From a virus, in IMG/VR virus record IMGVR_UViG_3300028384_000422, positions 19,858-83,857 of that record: DNA of 64,000 bases. One strand, written 5' to 3'. A program made the translations under genes and the position numbers. Shown one piece after another: positions 23,101-28,200 of this stretch. The stretch's first letter is position 1. Each line of letters opens with the position of its first letter. The notes beneath the pieces are model-generated. The model ran no database searches and was not told the origin of the DNA. It was given only the letters and a program-made list of their open reading frames with translations.

Positions 23101-24596
23101 GGGTCAATAATTGCAATTCTAGGAGTTGTGGTATAACCTTGACCAGCATTCAAAATTGAAATGCTAGTAACTAGTCCATCAGCAGAAATATTTGCTCTCA
23201 GAGCTGCTCTAATTGGATTTGTGCCTGTAGGTTCATCAACATAAACCTCAGGAGCAGTAGTATATCCAAAACCGTTATTTGTAACAGAAATAGTTCCTGT
23301 AATTGAACCATTAGTGATTGTGGGAGTTCCTAGAGTAGCACCGCCAGGTTGTCTGAACGTAACTCTAGGAGTAAAAGTATATCCAGAACCAGAACTGGTC
23401 AATTCCAACGCAGTTACCGCACCGTTCTCGACAGTTGCGGTCATGGTTGCTGCTACAGAACCAGGTTTTGTCGGAGATTCGATTTGAACAATAGGTGGAT
23501 TGGTAGAACTATACCCCTTACCACCTTGAAGAAGACTTGTAGACTTAATACCATTAACAAGAGACCTAGCAGAACCGCCAGACCCATTAACAGACTTAAT
23601 TGAAACTTGAGGAGGATATTCAAAACGATATTGACTACCACCAGTGTCAACTTTAATAGAAGTTAGTTCACCATTGTCATTAACACGAGAAAAAGCCTTG
23701 GCACCAGCACCAAAAGAGGGGATAGGTGCTTCGATAAAGTACACCGAGAGTTGACGACCATTGATAGGTGCAGTGTCAAAGATAAACTTATCACCATCAA
23801 TGAAGAAATCGATTCTAGGTTGTAAAAGACGACCATCGTAGATAGCAATTACATATTCATCAACAGTCGGTTCATATTTTTCGCTATTTTCAGTTAAGGC
23901 AAAGGTAGTCTTACCTTCACCAAACGAATTAGAAATATCATCAAGAGAAGCAATGGTATTTTCAATAAAACCATTCAAATAAGTGATGAAAGTTGTTGTA
24001 GTATCATCTGCAGGGAGTTTTGTTCTCGGTGCAGTAGTAAATACAATCTCATCACCAGAAAGAGTGAAATCTGTGCCAGGAATCAGAACTTGTCCATAGA
24101 CACTAACAATCAAATGTTGTGCTGAAGGAGGAGCAATTGGGTTATCCTGAGAAACTAGGGGAAATCTTGTCTGTACACCATTAAAATCATTGATTGGTGT
24201 TGCCAGGTTGGTCCATTTAAGTTTTACCTGCTCATAAGAGATACCAGGAGACAGTGCGATGTTAGGAGAACTAGTTGTGTTCTCATAATAGATGACTTCA
24301 TCGCCAATCATGATTGAACCGTTCTCTTCTAAGAACTGTTCAATACTCTCTACAACAATTTTTGTAGATTTATCGGTAATTGCCTCAACAATCTTGGTTT
24401 TGCCTTCCAAGATACCGATGTCCAACTTGTCAATATCAAGATATTGAAGAAAGTTGTTGATAATATTTTGACCAGCACCTGTTTTTTCCTGTGACTGATA
24501 ATAGTACTCCAGGAATCTATTAAACAGAGGATATTCTTCCTCAAGAAAGTCTGGAGTCTGTTGGACAATCGATTGAGATACCTTGTTAATATTCAT
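5145..24596 (-). CDS. Giant modular virion structural protein (6483 aa)
   Basis: One uninterrupted frame of 6484 codons, starting MNINKVSQSIVQQTPDFLEE eight bases after the gp6 stop. It is a mosaic of beta modules. A helical N-terminus (about 1-60) resembles proteins that follow gp6 in cyanophages. Residues about 155-185, 3590-3640 and 6200-6320 carry 'NGxxQxPG...F' modules. GGSGYTSxPxVxIxGGGG repeats cluster at about 310-600, 1100-1310 and 3180-3240. A YHYH-type GWAFDGNPIYGP lies near 1435. A propeller-like region (about 1820-2200) is followed by LamG-like domains (about 2215-2425 and 4175-4360). Repeats with FTCxxDGNxxxKxYPR occupy about 4140-4950. Alpha-rich stretches with paired 'ILDALVNDLRNG' units recur. 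Position directly after gp6 suggests a baseplate-attached fibre or whisker. Exact role unknown. Confidence 0.9.
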   Translation of the reverse strand: MNINKVSQSIVQQTPDFLEEEYPLFNRFLEYYYQSQEKTGAGQNIINNFLQYLDIDKLDIGILEGKTKIVEAITDKSTKIVVESIEQFLEENGSIMIGDEVIYYENTTSSPNIALSPGISYEQVKLKWTNLATPINDFNGVQTRFPLVSQDNPIAPPSAQHLIVSVYGQVLIPGTDFTLSGDEIVFTTAPRTKLPADDTTTTFITYLNGFIENTIASLDDISNSFGEGKTTFALTENSEKYEPTVDEYVIAIYDGRLLQPRIDFFIDGDKFIFDTAPINGRQLSVYFIEAPIPSFGAGAKAFSRVNDNGELTSIKVDTGGSQYRFEYPPQVSIKSVNGSGGSARSLVNGIKSTSLLQGGKGYSSTNPPIVQIESPTKPGSVAATMTATVENGAVTALELTSSGSGYTFTPRVTFRQPGGATLGTPTITNGSITGTISVTNNGFGYTTAPEVYVDEPTGTNPIRAALRANISADGLVTSISILNAGQGYTTTPRIAIIDPVGAQVLETRVDGNGRVIGIELLNGGSGYDEIPSVYIVDTRTDAQGNYSGGTGAKAVASIFNGQITDINVTEFGTGYSVTQPPKIVIQDPPSAQASVEIGLNEVTGFEVQKSGTEYDKAAFNGCARSASGITSYTEDGNAKFSNNTLAASAAVDAEVKCLDALFIKRLLDKYTEQFLPDVPQLDYKKIDVRNAIKSIKDFYSAKGTSFSIAYLFKLLYGETVSISYPKDQIIKPSAATWSVDTILRATLVSGNPVDIRDALITQEADIADSNVQAASALVENYISIKTSDVEIFELVLSEETITGTFTVPYKTRLAEPLNTTDSIITVDSTIGWPERNGEFVIGSGLGREVIQYKEKSLNQFIECTRSVNGTVEDWDSATEVSSNFTIFLNKGTAQEVVMNIVGIVDAQQTTLTDTGSYYLPGDKLSVSKLGGTGTSSQLTTWLYNVKKLVEVSGITFGGVNNQSATVTCSNPHGLLVGDQVTVYGANPIIYNGTFLVTSRDSSTVFQYQLPQPATTVPQGNILVSIDLNKGKSDSQIVLNAIGPYTTNIQNTFFNDNYVYVASTGIPNYNIGPFPGSALLPGNQRKLNRFPTSPVTISTKNTIASGPIGTWVNGVSVWSYKSTITKTFGAVTSIDIPNKGEGYDAANPPVITIDGGGGTGATADVVVDGAISEITVDSGGSGYTSSPLVSIVGGGGSGASATAIITKGVVSRILINEGGTGYTSQPSITIVGGGGTGATGTAFVRGPIKSVNIVNGGVSYTSTPTVTLSSGSGAVAQPIVNNGRIISIAIISAGSGYTTAPEIQIQGDGFGAVARATIDTDGENAGRVTGITIVNKGIGYTQGQTIINLNSIGQGAQFSAQVFKWTYNLQETSTIDSAKGFVAEGFNNQYGGEYAHISNPQRLRYILGDNLFQDTAGSILEQEDQLVHSPIIGWAFDGNPIYGPYAYTDPTDQGSSITRMRTSYSLKTELVYNVDTNPNPVRTAGPLLSEEAAGNFVEDYQYVFNSGDLDQYNGRFCKTPDFPEGRYCYFVTIDAAEAGNPVFPYVLGPSFNSVVDKWNLSTDAVQQNIPTGVVRYRDPYENVDIDVERAPNASTNALTLENGDILLFEVEDEDRSGVIEQAELDDPDQVFEESPLQLYDYFPKVKLDSKVDIEVETTTKFEDASVTGFTIENPGLSYQVDDRLIFDNTNTGGSGVSARVSRIKGETVEAYTFESISGQNYGVLTTEEPHNLVVGDTVFVDYSPVMDNTNKQFIVRQYTGIEEIIINQTGSGYNEDIPPTIVIDSDSGADARLQAVVSSVGSIDTVNILNSGSGYTSNPRVILSHPQVFKKADYYVSFINNNDYVKVNDTFVNDNKEVFICGKTKDASDNVVAFVAKLSATGVKEWQKTLELGTGQQEAEFSKLVVDGNAVWVVGQNRPNSSILADYNPDIILAKYTQADNGLSATLTFQKGYAGISGSTRGDVVTSLVKYSDTRFLIGGFTNTNSVSPEDAFIASIDTSGNFSVKRKFASSNKSEKITDIIVNGEDIYYSLEVADTNVAGDVDVAVGKASIGASAITSVWIKKYTNTLYSTLNTSLCIDEFNEIYVLGNCRLKSDDTNKDSFWVGKINTDGALIWNYRYVAPGREVDMVGNSEIDIFGDLNVAFNRTDNTTGLKTVDTVKIGYNGIVKNHTTNNFDEANIEGITAHSLDVDNSADVHVFGQISWNRNEFIFPFNTGSTTTDTTGHYTLTTESTSGSLDYDGGYAKIYGYQTGQSTWTRGNLKVTGAQLGTKLNGNWTAEMQIFKDTNFTAVSGITQHTLFSIGDATDATGGLWLYYNVADGKLSLVVTNNTTTINLGSAVQSTQTTMFADDTWQFIGLKRDGNTFTVYVNGISVITATLSDTNFANKDFLVGQISGKDGTTGTFRVNEQGQYITDNFRLRNRAVTPTTPSDISVLPTNGAIGLSYTYTDLTWFPDYLGRYDYIDYAGFGLKVDKDADAVRLGDKATQTNTGIAFTRTAVTPVTGSTLTISTSEYALGDAGLQSLDFDDADTTMTQDSETLTYTQDIWSSRTATVPSPGSQKLQVTAVVKDRYFFKVTNTLKIDNIQKLTINQSFRFTVGSKLVLRNTSGAFINSGYITKVDTTTNHVFVAVNNNTWSNDLNTGRLSTEQFNEQSTYGITGVIPNDINQIDSYSFAQVINTTPGTFDLDLADFNAPTDIGGTNNLDEYAVFKPYSDDDYSIRIDEVSGSSPYIVGSVVQIASGNISFNSAYSTAQITGLTGVTKVTVITNLTKILQVTARENGDEVYVITDTNHYLDAGDVIFVDGNPSQDVGGVTYDEYDGAFAVNQVISPLEFVYKLTAAAVSDPATTASGVSIFSKSPTLKMYYGHQYLFDLSHSSLEGGNLSFSKDNLYKLEYSFNSIERVGTPGLTGEGQPTPTVKLKVDRNIVTNISYYFDPSRTGDDSPVIPGSYLDVVDSPYVGTFQLSGVAGATITRGADIIKFPLLNEPEGPADISQASYSTSSKKAVGSISDIRVVNAGGFYQRLPIVSDIQSTRQIERVQINEPGTEYAVGQYRGVPIAGDGEGGLVEITVADGTDSEGDAIPGQIQAVTVTSPGKGYTTATIDIDSVDGILGAGLTGSGAEVEVVIPSFGSGASVFTKGDKVGKIKKLKNNNFGYDYPHDYTLRPEITFPINAQLTSTSILTSITVNDPGSGYSQAPAVIISGGGGSGAVAEATIKNGRLDQILIKDPGAGYSSTPTVSLKSSFNYVINLDLGLLQFSFPHGITNGAEVTVSVTDTGDGAEFPLSSGATGRLNGSTTYYAIAGTANSLEDDQLKLAITPANAELGDALTFSNAGNGRQSILTESFGGSATANVGTSTFLEGELVYQGDSLDVATATGYVSTNSGWQVGPRILKIVDYTGDFSANQRITGVISKSSGIISDLKIAKGVLEIGSITETTGQFIDDVGKPSEIIQKIQDSYYYQDFSYAVKSAVSIGEWKEILIKNVHPASFKVFGELNLNEYGFVPNKETFFELTKSVELTQAAIVPNIQNFALVEPVYSEFNNTEVLFRQKRLTSSENILTSVVQRLDDISNLFDGERIAFPLTVDGDNVVANANQLMIVLNGIVQNPGTSFEIQNDSIVFQEPPSPPASVKYVNITIDQINTISLTFTNQSGIFPLAGNTLVGTSSAARLIVTSVVGDTVNGFMESGTFIIGELITGSTTGFNANLATNTAVTNLGLFVFGEKITNFDGDTAIVEQINLERGQETPVAKLRYTIGAATTNIEVIDVSAATDSPVAAGTFVVGDNYQVGSEIFLVNSVTDGSESTTIGVTRGQNGTAAAPQQEDAPVYGTAISVTNALTLSKTAGTYQSTPGLFDIQLNDVIIGAQSGVVARVTATATYQDPTTQEFIGQVNISEGSSFFGLLFNRIASQTYPNVILDDISSSQVNVVQYGDNATAFNSNFPANEQINNYVIPYDNASGDFDADEIVRNYKIDYGNNVGDFQIENGVVRKLTFTDKIGDGFFAAGQIIRTRDTKAEVIGYNSAINTVYVGKIGRSQRNGQDYFQWTWEAGAYINTYNEKFGSSCLALSAGLSDHTFVSGVADGIVAGGGATGTYTAATGTSYNPATGAMTLEIGNHSLTTSNTVTIADNAVTFTCDQDGDTSNKSYPRSTDPASGTALAISAVTSTTITVNVGAVPIDEYISTPSSSEFAFGTAAYTIELWVKPLSASLSGTKTLLDFRTQASDVAGRLYLEAGQVRFNSNNVDIATSGLTTLNNNVWYHIAVVRSSTASGGTKLYIDGVERGVGIDANNYAAKPLRIGGDYAGANEFAGYIDELRVSTTNRYTAAFTAPTGMFQGDATTKLLLHFDGEEGQTYVEDWSGGESFTADEYFNNDAILATSRSSTGIGVTGFTGNSHRYINAADNIILNKDFIANEAVYIMKNRYPYFTVPGGEINCEDDVRDILDALVNDLRNGSNDKIWDASALYVNRTVNPITLSHVESEIAETLYTLEKTQEIVEYVINNTPWEVQGDHGLTQKFDTSITESSYASATTFVPSDATYDPATGLMVLTSNGHGLVAPSNKTATGATYTATTGVLQITSNSHGLSNGDRIKLADNSLTFTCTMDGNTAQKTYPRANDPASQGWLEVSNVATNTFEVNVGKSPTVNYTPTTATYNPSTGIAVITLPENNLEVGQNVQIAQNALTFSRGSGSNGSAPTAAATSYEITQNGATSTATAATYDPASGQLVVTVANHGFTTSDKIRIEDNSLTFTCTKDGNFENKTYPRSTDPFSGRWLRPTAVSTNTFTVNVGPSSAADQYVHTFVSATANGIVKKDNTITVDLGTSGDTTAHTFASATTNGVVAGGNYTHSFVSATTNGITVAGDSVFIATESIVFTCTEDGNTAQKSYPRKSDPAAKQVLVITAADTNTFTVNVGKSGQNDQYAHTFVSASSGAITKSEYNLNDCTDVINTVDNLMSIVSDTLDNASQDPAVDYLGSVTKKLPAYKFLGGTVNAFRETPFDISYHDANTDVFYSNRIDTDAQYRFRDAANLIRANRSAIVDKAAFDMLQRYPDLAQDMPRNQGGGSTDGTVRCKTDLGQILDGIADDIQNGGNEKTVQAANFYLGTNDILLYIRLQVFQSVYAHERLAFYAKQAITGDLTYDNTDAIIVGDWGITQDAGGCANVKTAIDNLVTIINDVIAPTGNDFHVAADRLYFNRQYLAEEVTGYTRTEFQYDLNGVTYNAFTYADELVRQANIEAILLGIISDLQTGGTNSTIAEIEKYLTASLQIKDIEDEILAFVYSLQKLKDIGPFAIRNRAYDFNSGFTSPDYAAIYSDDVAYRDTETVIDIEKVVYRFEDLIDIIIGILAPGGDISRSASKNILYNLNYYKEEIQNQVNSQFGSGAWVYNSFIDRIITDMVHDVVTTDTTVKETAYKITFTSLTGNFQLGEVIRSSGGGYATVLEWNEETNLLIVGAFTGTAWSASDTLTGRTSSATATVATVGSGYDWYSEPTNVQTLDHAKTLVSNISGQVSGTNLFTNPEALAVNWQVNSNGGVDSLLITDNSISAPDGTLTAEKFFAANNNGGIHDTFRDYNLTAFETFDSSTLTFDTTNESFDTGAVGVSETQTFTSSIFVKAAGSASVRFGLILDDGTTAEQNIFFDLNLSTGAIGSLFIPQGGITGDAYGAVPLGDGWYRLFITATFSFGFSVLRTNIIANSASGAQSWTGNGSTGIYLWGAKLTKFALDPYTATSGKIFYSDNEFNIKNFALDLLDGFIAQALAGTLTSPSTNAGFYSFYSSTAASDYTTDSITALARYATNIIRQQIKTGTYFTSLDIQNAISLPTKTFGERDKVIGLGGGLKTTDFVYGQSSNAYAEVETLNENSGKIVQIYKRFRIDGDITDGPFTMNETVAKQGAPSVTGVVYGFHEDENYKYLDVRVTAGPWAITDIIVGAENSTSAQISAIENRIHIIDLKGEFSNDIPFKGYTSGETAQPTGFIKNQAAVLSNTGGTLKVDTETLLGTFEKNSVVYPESSRQYIDVIKYDGFNAQIGQRIASTGYVRFGISIISNLNTFTVGNRLYKVVSGNQVSSVYAIITEVDLDNNYIYAVDFQGELTNGDVVGDYGLAGNFPVGYASITTRVVTAGAAAALIQDVKTVGTQKRLYLSDIAGTFTTRDGIKSADNYKSVITSKEDLKARVKRSSKGFDGTQTNFDLTIENGTSYLPDPAGHLLVFINGILQPPGATNAYTAFSNQIQFTEAPDIGASFTGFYVGKLRQLDDISFEFDSLRQSFNLKRNEVFYSLTLTDGVQSSVIRPENNIIVSLNGVIQEPGIGFEIVGSRIIFSEIPRFGSTFVAFSYVGSEADVDAAEVVPPVEPGDFIRIQGETDDREVAVIESSNSLITFDYLGSVFGQDALAQAQITSGFIDDVQVTGGGSGYTSRPTVRIDSISGFDGNIKALVGVSGVEMSNAGSGYQNPGIDVETTVPDDWTAPNLADYGEEAVDPEIL

Positions 24597-24604
24597 CTCT
24601 TATT

Positions 24605-26629
24605 TTAAATACAATCAGACGTGTTTAAGGTGCCACCGTTGGCAACATCAGCGACCGTAACCGTAGATGGTGTCTGGTCGAAAATCGTTGGTGTCAAACT
24701 ATTTAGAGGGATTGACGTAGGTGGTGTTGTTCCCACTGGAGCAATTGTAACTTCAGGGGAAATAATATTGATAATAGTTCCAGGAGTCGATGCAGGGATC
24801 GAAGCGGAGTTAGCGGGGATAAACTGAACAGGAACCTGAAGACTACCAGGCAATGAGTCAGAATCAGTAACAGATCCCTCACCAGAAACACTATTTGTAA
24901 TGTTTACACCAGTTGCTGCAACATTTGAACCTGCACCAATCAAATTAATAGGTCCAAATGCAATTTCACCGTTGTCATAGTTGACAGTTCCCGCACTACT
25001 ATTGGTAATAACCTTTCTAGTACCTGTATTATAGAAAACACGAAGGTTTCCAAACCCATCATCCTCAAATTGTTGGTTTACACCAGGGCGATCTGCGGTT
25101 CTGAACGTTCCAGAGAGCAAAATCGGTTCTTTTGTTGTGTTAGCAGACTGAGATTGTGATGGTGCCGAGTTATAAAGCGGTGATCCAGTCGCAATAATGT
25201 AAGTATTGGTCTGATTAGTGACTGGTTTGATGTATCTGACAACAGTTGTCTGCAAAGATACGTCAGAAACGCACTTAGAAGCGAGTGTAATCGCTTTTTC
25301 AAAGGATTGTGAGCGGAAAGTTGAGTTAAAGTTGTTAATTTCAGTCTGTGTTGCCCATTGATTGATGGCATTTTGCACATCTGTCTTGATTGTGGTTGTA
25401 TCATCACCGCAACCAGTGTCATATTGAACAAAAATCTTGTTATAGATGTAAATATCCTCGGGATCAATGATCACAGGGTCGATAGATGCCATCGCATACT
25501 TCCTTAAATCCGCAGCAATGGACTTTTTGGTCGCATCATTGAGTGATGAACCCGTTTTTGTTTGCACTGCGATGTAAACTTTACCGTAAATTGGCGGATT
25601 TAACGAATCTCCACCATAAGCGACGACGGATTTTGCGTTATCATAGACTTTTTTAGTCAACACAGCGTAATCCTGCGCGGTAACTGCCCGATATTGCGCG
25701 GAATAGTAGCGAGGAGCGTTATATTTGATCGATTCTACGGTCTCTGCAGACGATCCGCCGTAAGCAGTCTCTTTAACAGTCATTGTGGTTGACCCAGCAG
25801 CGTAAGTTGCGCCGTTAGAGTCCTGTATAATACCCTTAAAGGCAAACTGACTGACATCATTTGCTGCAGAACCCTCTGTAGTGAGGTATTCAAGCACAAC
25901 AACCTCACCATCTTTCAGTGATCTGCCGATAGAATCATCACCAAACTTGATTTCGTACTGCATATCCTCACCTTCAGAGAGGAAATACACCCTAGAAGTT
26001 GATGTAAGGTTGGTTACATTCTCAACTTTACTATAGGTATCGGATGTAGTTGATGATTCGTTGGGTTTTACCCTAACAGATAAGGTTGAAATATCAGCAT
26101 CTGCACTAGGAATCTTATAAACCTGTGTTGCAAACGTATTAACAACATAAGAGAAGGTAAGAATATTACCCTCTCTAAACATAATACTCTCAAATGTCGC
26201 TAAACCTGTAGATGGATCAGGTTCTACCGTTACATCTGACAGTCTATTCCAAATATAATTACCACCAGTTGCTACTGCGCCCTTCTTTAATGTGCAAGAT
26301 GTAGGATATACACCTCCGACCGCAGTGGTTTGCAGTTCTAAGTTAAAACATGCTGTGCTCGATGTGACTGACTTCGGCACATAATTCAATAATTTTGCAA
26401 TATTAACAATATTATCACGCACTGTAGCACTCGTAATGAATGCTTCGTTCATTGCCATGTTAGCATTAAACGCCGTATAGTACGTATTATACGCTAACGT
26501 GTCAATTAGATACGATAAACTAGAACCTTGAAAGTCATAATCTGTAAACTCCTCTCTGGTTCTCAGATATGCTTTGATAGATTCTTTGATATCATTAAAA
26601 TCTAATGCTGTTAAGTTATTTGGTTGCAT
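24605..26629 (-). CDS. 6: Baseplate wedge protein gp6
   Basis: 674 aa, close to the length of T4 gp6 (660). The N-terminal stretch with FTDYDFQGSSLSYLIDTLAY followed by NTYYTAFNANMAMNEAF is the characteristic gp6/J-like wedge signature. Gp6 dimers form the iris ring that joins baseplate wedges around the hub. The start codon overlaps the gp25 stop (TAATG), and gp25-gp6 order is the usual T4-type arrangement. The last 60 residues are Pro/Thr/Ser-rich and look less conserved. Confidence 0.93.
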   Translation of the reverse strand: MQPNNLTALDFNDIKESIKAYLRTREEFTDYDFQGSSLSYLIDTLAYNTYYTAFNANMAMNEAFITSATVRDNIVNIAKLLNYVPKSVTSSTACFNLELQTTAVGGVYPTSCTLKKGAVATGGNYIWNRLSDVTVEPDPSTGLATFESIMFREGNILTFSYVVNTFATQVYKIPSADADISTLSVRVKPNESSTTSDTYSKVENVTNLTSTSRVYFLSEGEDMQYEIKFGDDSIGRSLKDGEVVVLEYLTTEGSAANDVSQFAFKGIIQDSNGATYAAGSTTMTVKETAYGGSSAETVESIKYNAPRYYSAQYRAVTAQDYAVLTKKVYDNAKSVVAYGGDSLNPPIYGKVYIAVQTKTGSSLNDATKKSIAADLRKYAMASIDPVIIDPEDIYIYNKIFVQYDTGCGDDTTTIKTDVQNAINQWATQTEINNFNSTFRSQSFEKAITLASKCVSDVSLQTTVVRYIKPVTNQTNTYIIATGSPLYNSAPSQSQSANTTKEPILLSGTFRTADRPGVNQQFEDDGFGNLRVFYNTGTRKVITNSSAGTVNYDNGEIAFGPINLIGAGSNVAATGVNITNSVSGEGSVTDSDSLPGSLQVPVQFIPANSASIPASTPGTIINIISPEVTIAPVGTTPPTSIPLNSLTPTIFDQTPSTVTVADVANGGTLNTSDCI

Positions 26630-27048
26630 TATTCGGGTCTCTGTAATACGAAACTAACACTTTCTGTCAAAGGTAATCCAACAATACGATACTTTATCGT
26701 TACGCCGTATTTACCTGTCTCGAAGTTTGGTTCAATAATTGTATTAATCAGTGATACTCGTGGTTCAAACTTATTAATCGTCGCGGCGATTTCATCCTGT
26801 AATGCATCAGAAATTAATTCATCCATTGGTTCAAACAATAATTCATTTACTCTTGAACCAATACTATTGTCAAATGGCACTTCCCCAGGCACAGTCAATA
26901 CAAGATTCTTTAATGCTTGTTTGATACTGTTATCATTCTTGACATGCGCGACATCATCGGTAAAAGGATTTCTCGCAAAATCAATCTTGATATCTTTAAA
27001 TGCCTTTGAGATGGCAACATCTCTTCCTGTTACCTGCTTAAGTGCCAT
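26629..27048 (-). CDS. 25: Baseplate wedge protein gp25
   Basis: 139 aa; T4 gp25 is 132 aa. It shows the GPW/gp25 family pattern: DIKIDFARNPFTDDVAHVKN, then SIKQALKNLVLTVPGEVPF and the conserved GSRVNELLFEP, where the family has its EPR-like wedge-sheath contact motif. It nucleates sheath assembly on the baseplate by contacting gp6, gp53 and the first sheath ring. It is translationally coupled to gp6 (TAATG overlap). Confidence 0.95.
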   Translation of the reverse strand: MALKQVTGRDVAISKAFKDIKIDFARNPFTDDVAHVKNDNSIKQALKNLVLTVPGEVPFDNSIGSRVNELLFEPMDELISDALQDEIAATINKFEPRVSLINTIIEPNFETGKYGVTIKYRIVGLPLTESVSFVLQRPE

Positions 27049-27074
27049 TTAACTTATAAACTGAACAATGCTAT

Positions 27075-27221
27075 TTAGCGCCCTTGACCCCGATAACGCT
27101 TTTTCGCATTGTTCCGACTTGTGGATGCATACTTGGTATGCTGTCCTGCACCCTGTCTAGTCTTCTTCGGCACTGACTCGATCATGTTCTGACCCGTCAG
27201 TGACTTCTTCATTCTTGCCAT
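27075..27221 (-). CDS. Small basic protein (48 aa), conserved in cyanomyoviruses
   Basis: 48 aa beginning MARMKKSLTGQNMIESVPKK and ending KKRYRGQGR, with about a quarter Lys/Arg. A very strong ribosome site (AGGAGG, 5 bases before ATG) supports it over the overlapping frame. It lies between the early small-gene region and gp25, and its 5' part overlaps the 3' end of the 86-aa gene by 65 bases. I recall similar short basic proteins at this position in other cyanophages. Function unknown; a nucleic-acid-binding role would fit the charge. Confidence 0.75.
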   Translation of the reverse strand: MARMKKSLTGQNMIESVPKKTRQGAGQHTKYASTSRNNAKKRYRGQGR

Positions 27222-27417
27222 TAATGTCCTCCTGATTTAAAGATTGTGGATCGCTCCCATTATACCACATAATATCCCATTTAGCATCCATAATACCCAT
27301 TATAGTGGATACCGCGTTCTCGACCCGCTCCAGGCGCTCTGAGAGGGCAATCAGACCTAATCTGATAGCTTCGTGGGCTTCGGTGTTATCCTGCCATTTA
27401 TTATAATCTTCATTCAT
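27157..27417 (-). CDS. Hypothetical protein (86 aa), coiled-coil like
   Basis: Begins MNEDYNKWQDNTEAHEAIRL, followed by a heptad-like ALSERLERVENAVSTIMGIM and an acidic tail. Its ATG overlaps the stop of the preceding AbrB-like gene by 8 bases (GATGAATGA), suggesting coupling. The acidic C-terminus overlaps the start of the 48-aa basic gene. No family recognised. Confidence 0.65.
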   Translation of the reverse strand: MNEDYNKWQDNTEAHEAIRLGLIALSERLERVENAVSTIMGIMDAKWDIMWYNGSDPQSLNQEDINGKNEEVTDGSEHDRVSAEED

Positions 27418-27574
27418 CTTTCGCTTTTCTTAAAATAAAACTACCCTCTGAAATCTCAAAGTCTAATTTCGTACCTACATCCCATCCTAATTCCTCACAT
27501 GCTTCATACGGAATTGTAAGGATAAGATCTCCGAAATCGTCCTCTTCTAGTTCTGTAATGAATCTGTGTGACAT
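27410..27574 (-). CDS. AbrB/SpoVT-like small protein (54 aa)
   Basis: 54 aa: MSHRFITELEEDDFGDLILT, then IPYEACEELGWDVGTKLDF and a final ILRKAKDE. The order 'strand, IP-x-x-x-C/L-x-x-LGW-x-x-G-x-x-L' is that of swapped-hairpin AbrB/MazE folds, which bind DNA as dimers. An AGAAG ribosome site lies 3-7 bases upstream. Likely a small regulator or a divergent, non-DNA-binding relative. Assignment is by pattern only. Confidence 0.65.
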   Translation of the reverse strand: MSHRFITELEEDDFGDLILTIPYEACEELGWDVGTKLDFEISEGSFILRKAKDE

Positions 27575-27578
27575 ACTT

Positions 27579-27797
27579 CTATAACCTGTTTACTATTTGC
27601 GGGTTATTTGTGGGGTTATCTTCCTTCCACTCCACCCATAGTGTATATAGATCGTTTGTATTCTGTGATGCATAACCTGATGCATAGTAGTCAGCACACT
27701 CATACATGCGAGGATCTAAGAATCCCTCACGACGCAATAATTGCTCTATCGCCCATACTCTCGTCTCCTGTCTCTCTATACGGGTCTCAGAGTCCAT
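27579..27797 (-). CDS. Hypothetical protein (72 aa)
   Basis: Begins MDSETRIERQETRVWAIEQL and is charged and helical, then DPRMYECADYYASGYASQN and a Trp-rich end. The ribosome site TGAGGT lies 7 bases before ATG. It is the first gene of a four-gene unit (72, 54, 86 and 48 aa) reading toward gp25. No family recognised. Confidence 0.7.
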   Translation of the reverse strand: MDSETRIERQETRVWAIEQLLRREGFLDPRMYECADYYASGYASQNTNDLYTLWVEWKEDNPTNNPQIVNRL

Positions 27798-27830
27798 TTT
27801 TTTACCTCAGAAATTTTTTTATACGCCCTT

Positions 27831-27842
27831 GAGTAATTACTC
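27831..27842. repeat. 12-bp perfect palindrome in leader
   Basis: GAGTAATTACTC is self-complementary over all 12 bases and lies 34 bp upstream of the 72-aa gene, within the presumed leader. It could be a dimeric repressor operator. The nearby AbrB-like product is one conceivable binder, but this is inference. Confidence 0.5.
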
Positions 27843-27985
27843 GAATAATATCTAGGGCGTCTGGGAACCTTTGTAGGTTAGGGTAGTGGCCGTTTATAAC
27901 ATTTAGGGGGGCTAATTTAACTGCCCTCAATAACATTTAAAACTGTCTTAGTAGGTGTTACATAGTGACCCTCTTATACCCTCCC
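27843..27985. other. Non-coding leader between small-gene units
   Basis: About 140 bp with no supported gene. It contains two copies of AACATTTA about 35 bp apart and forms the long leader (about 180 nt) downstream of the promoter at 27986-28015. Confidence 0.5.
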
Positions 27986-28015
27986 ATTATACCTCACTGG
28001 GCATATAGTTGTCAA
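27986..28015 (-). promoter_or_regulatory. Sigma70-type promoter TTGACA-N18-TATAAT
   Basis: Minus strand TTGACA (28015-28010), an 18-bp spacer and TATAAT (27991-27986). It is embedded in the last codons and stop of the 67-aa gene and would drive the 27.8-27.1 kb genes. Confidence 0.7.
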
Positions 28016-28190
28016 CACATTCCCACTGCCATCCTATCGTTTTGATATAATCGAAGCATGACATTCTCGGAGTATTTGGGAAATTATCTCCCCTTGCATT
28101 CCGAACACCATCGATGTACCTTTCCATGTCATAAATGCTGCTGAAAGATCCTCTGAGAATCTCTAATTCGTCATAGATGTGAAAATTCAT
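27987..28190 (-). CDS. Hypothetical protein (67 aa)
   Basis: Starts MNFHIYDELEILRGSFSSIY and ends CVDNYMPSEV. A longer start at 28271 exists, but it would run 71 bases into the upstream gene, so the internal ATG at 28190 is preferred. The ribosome site is weak. The 3' end doubles as a promoter. Family unknown. Confidence 0.55.
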   Translation of the reverse strand: MNFHIYDELEILRGSFSSIYDMERYIDGVRNARGDNFPNTPRMSCFDYIKTIGWQWECVDNYMPSEV

Positions 28191-28200
28191 GTGTTCTGAA

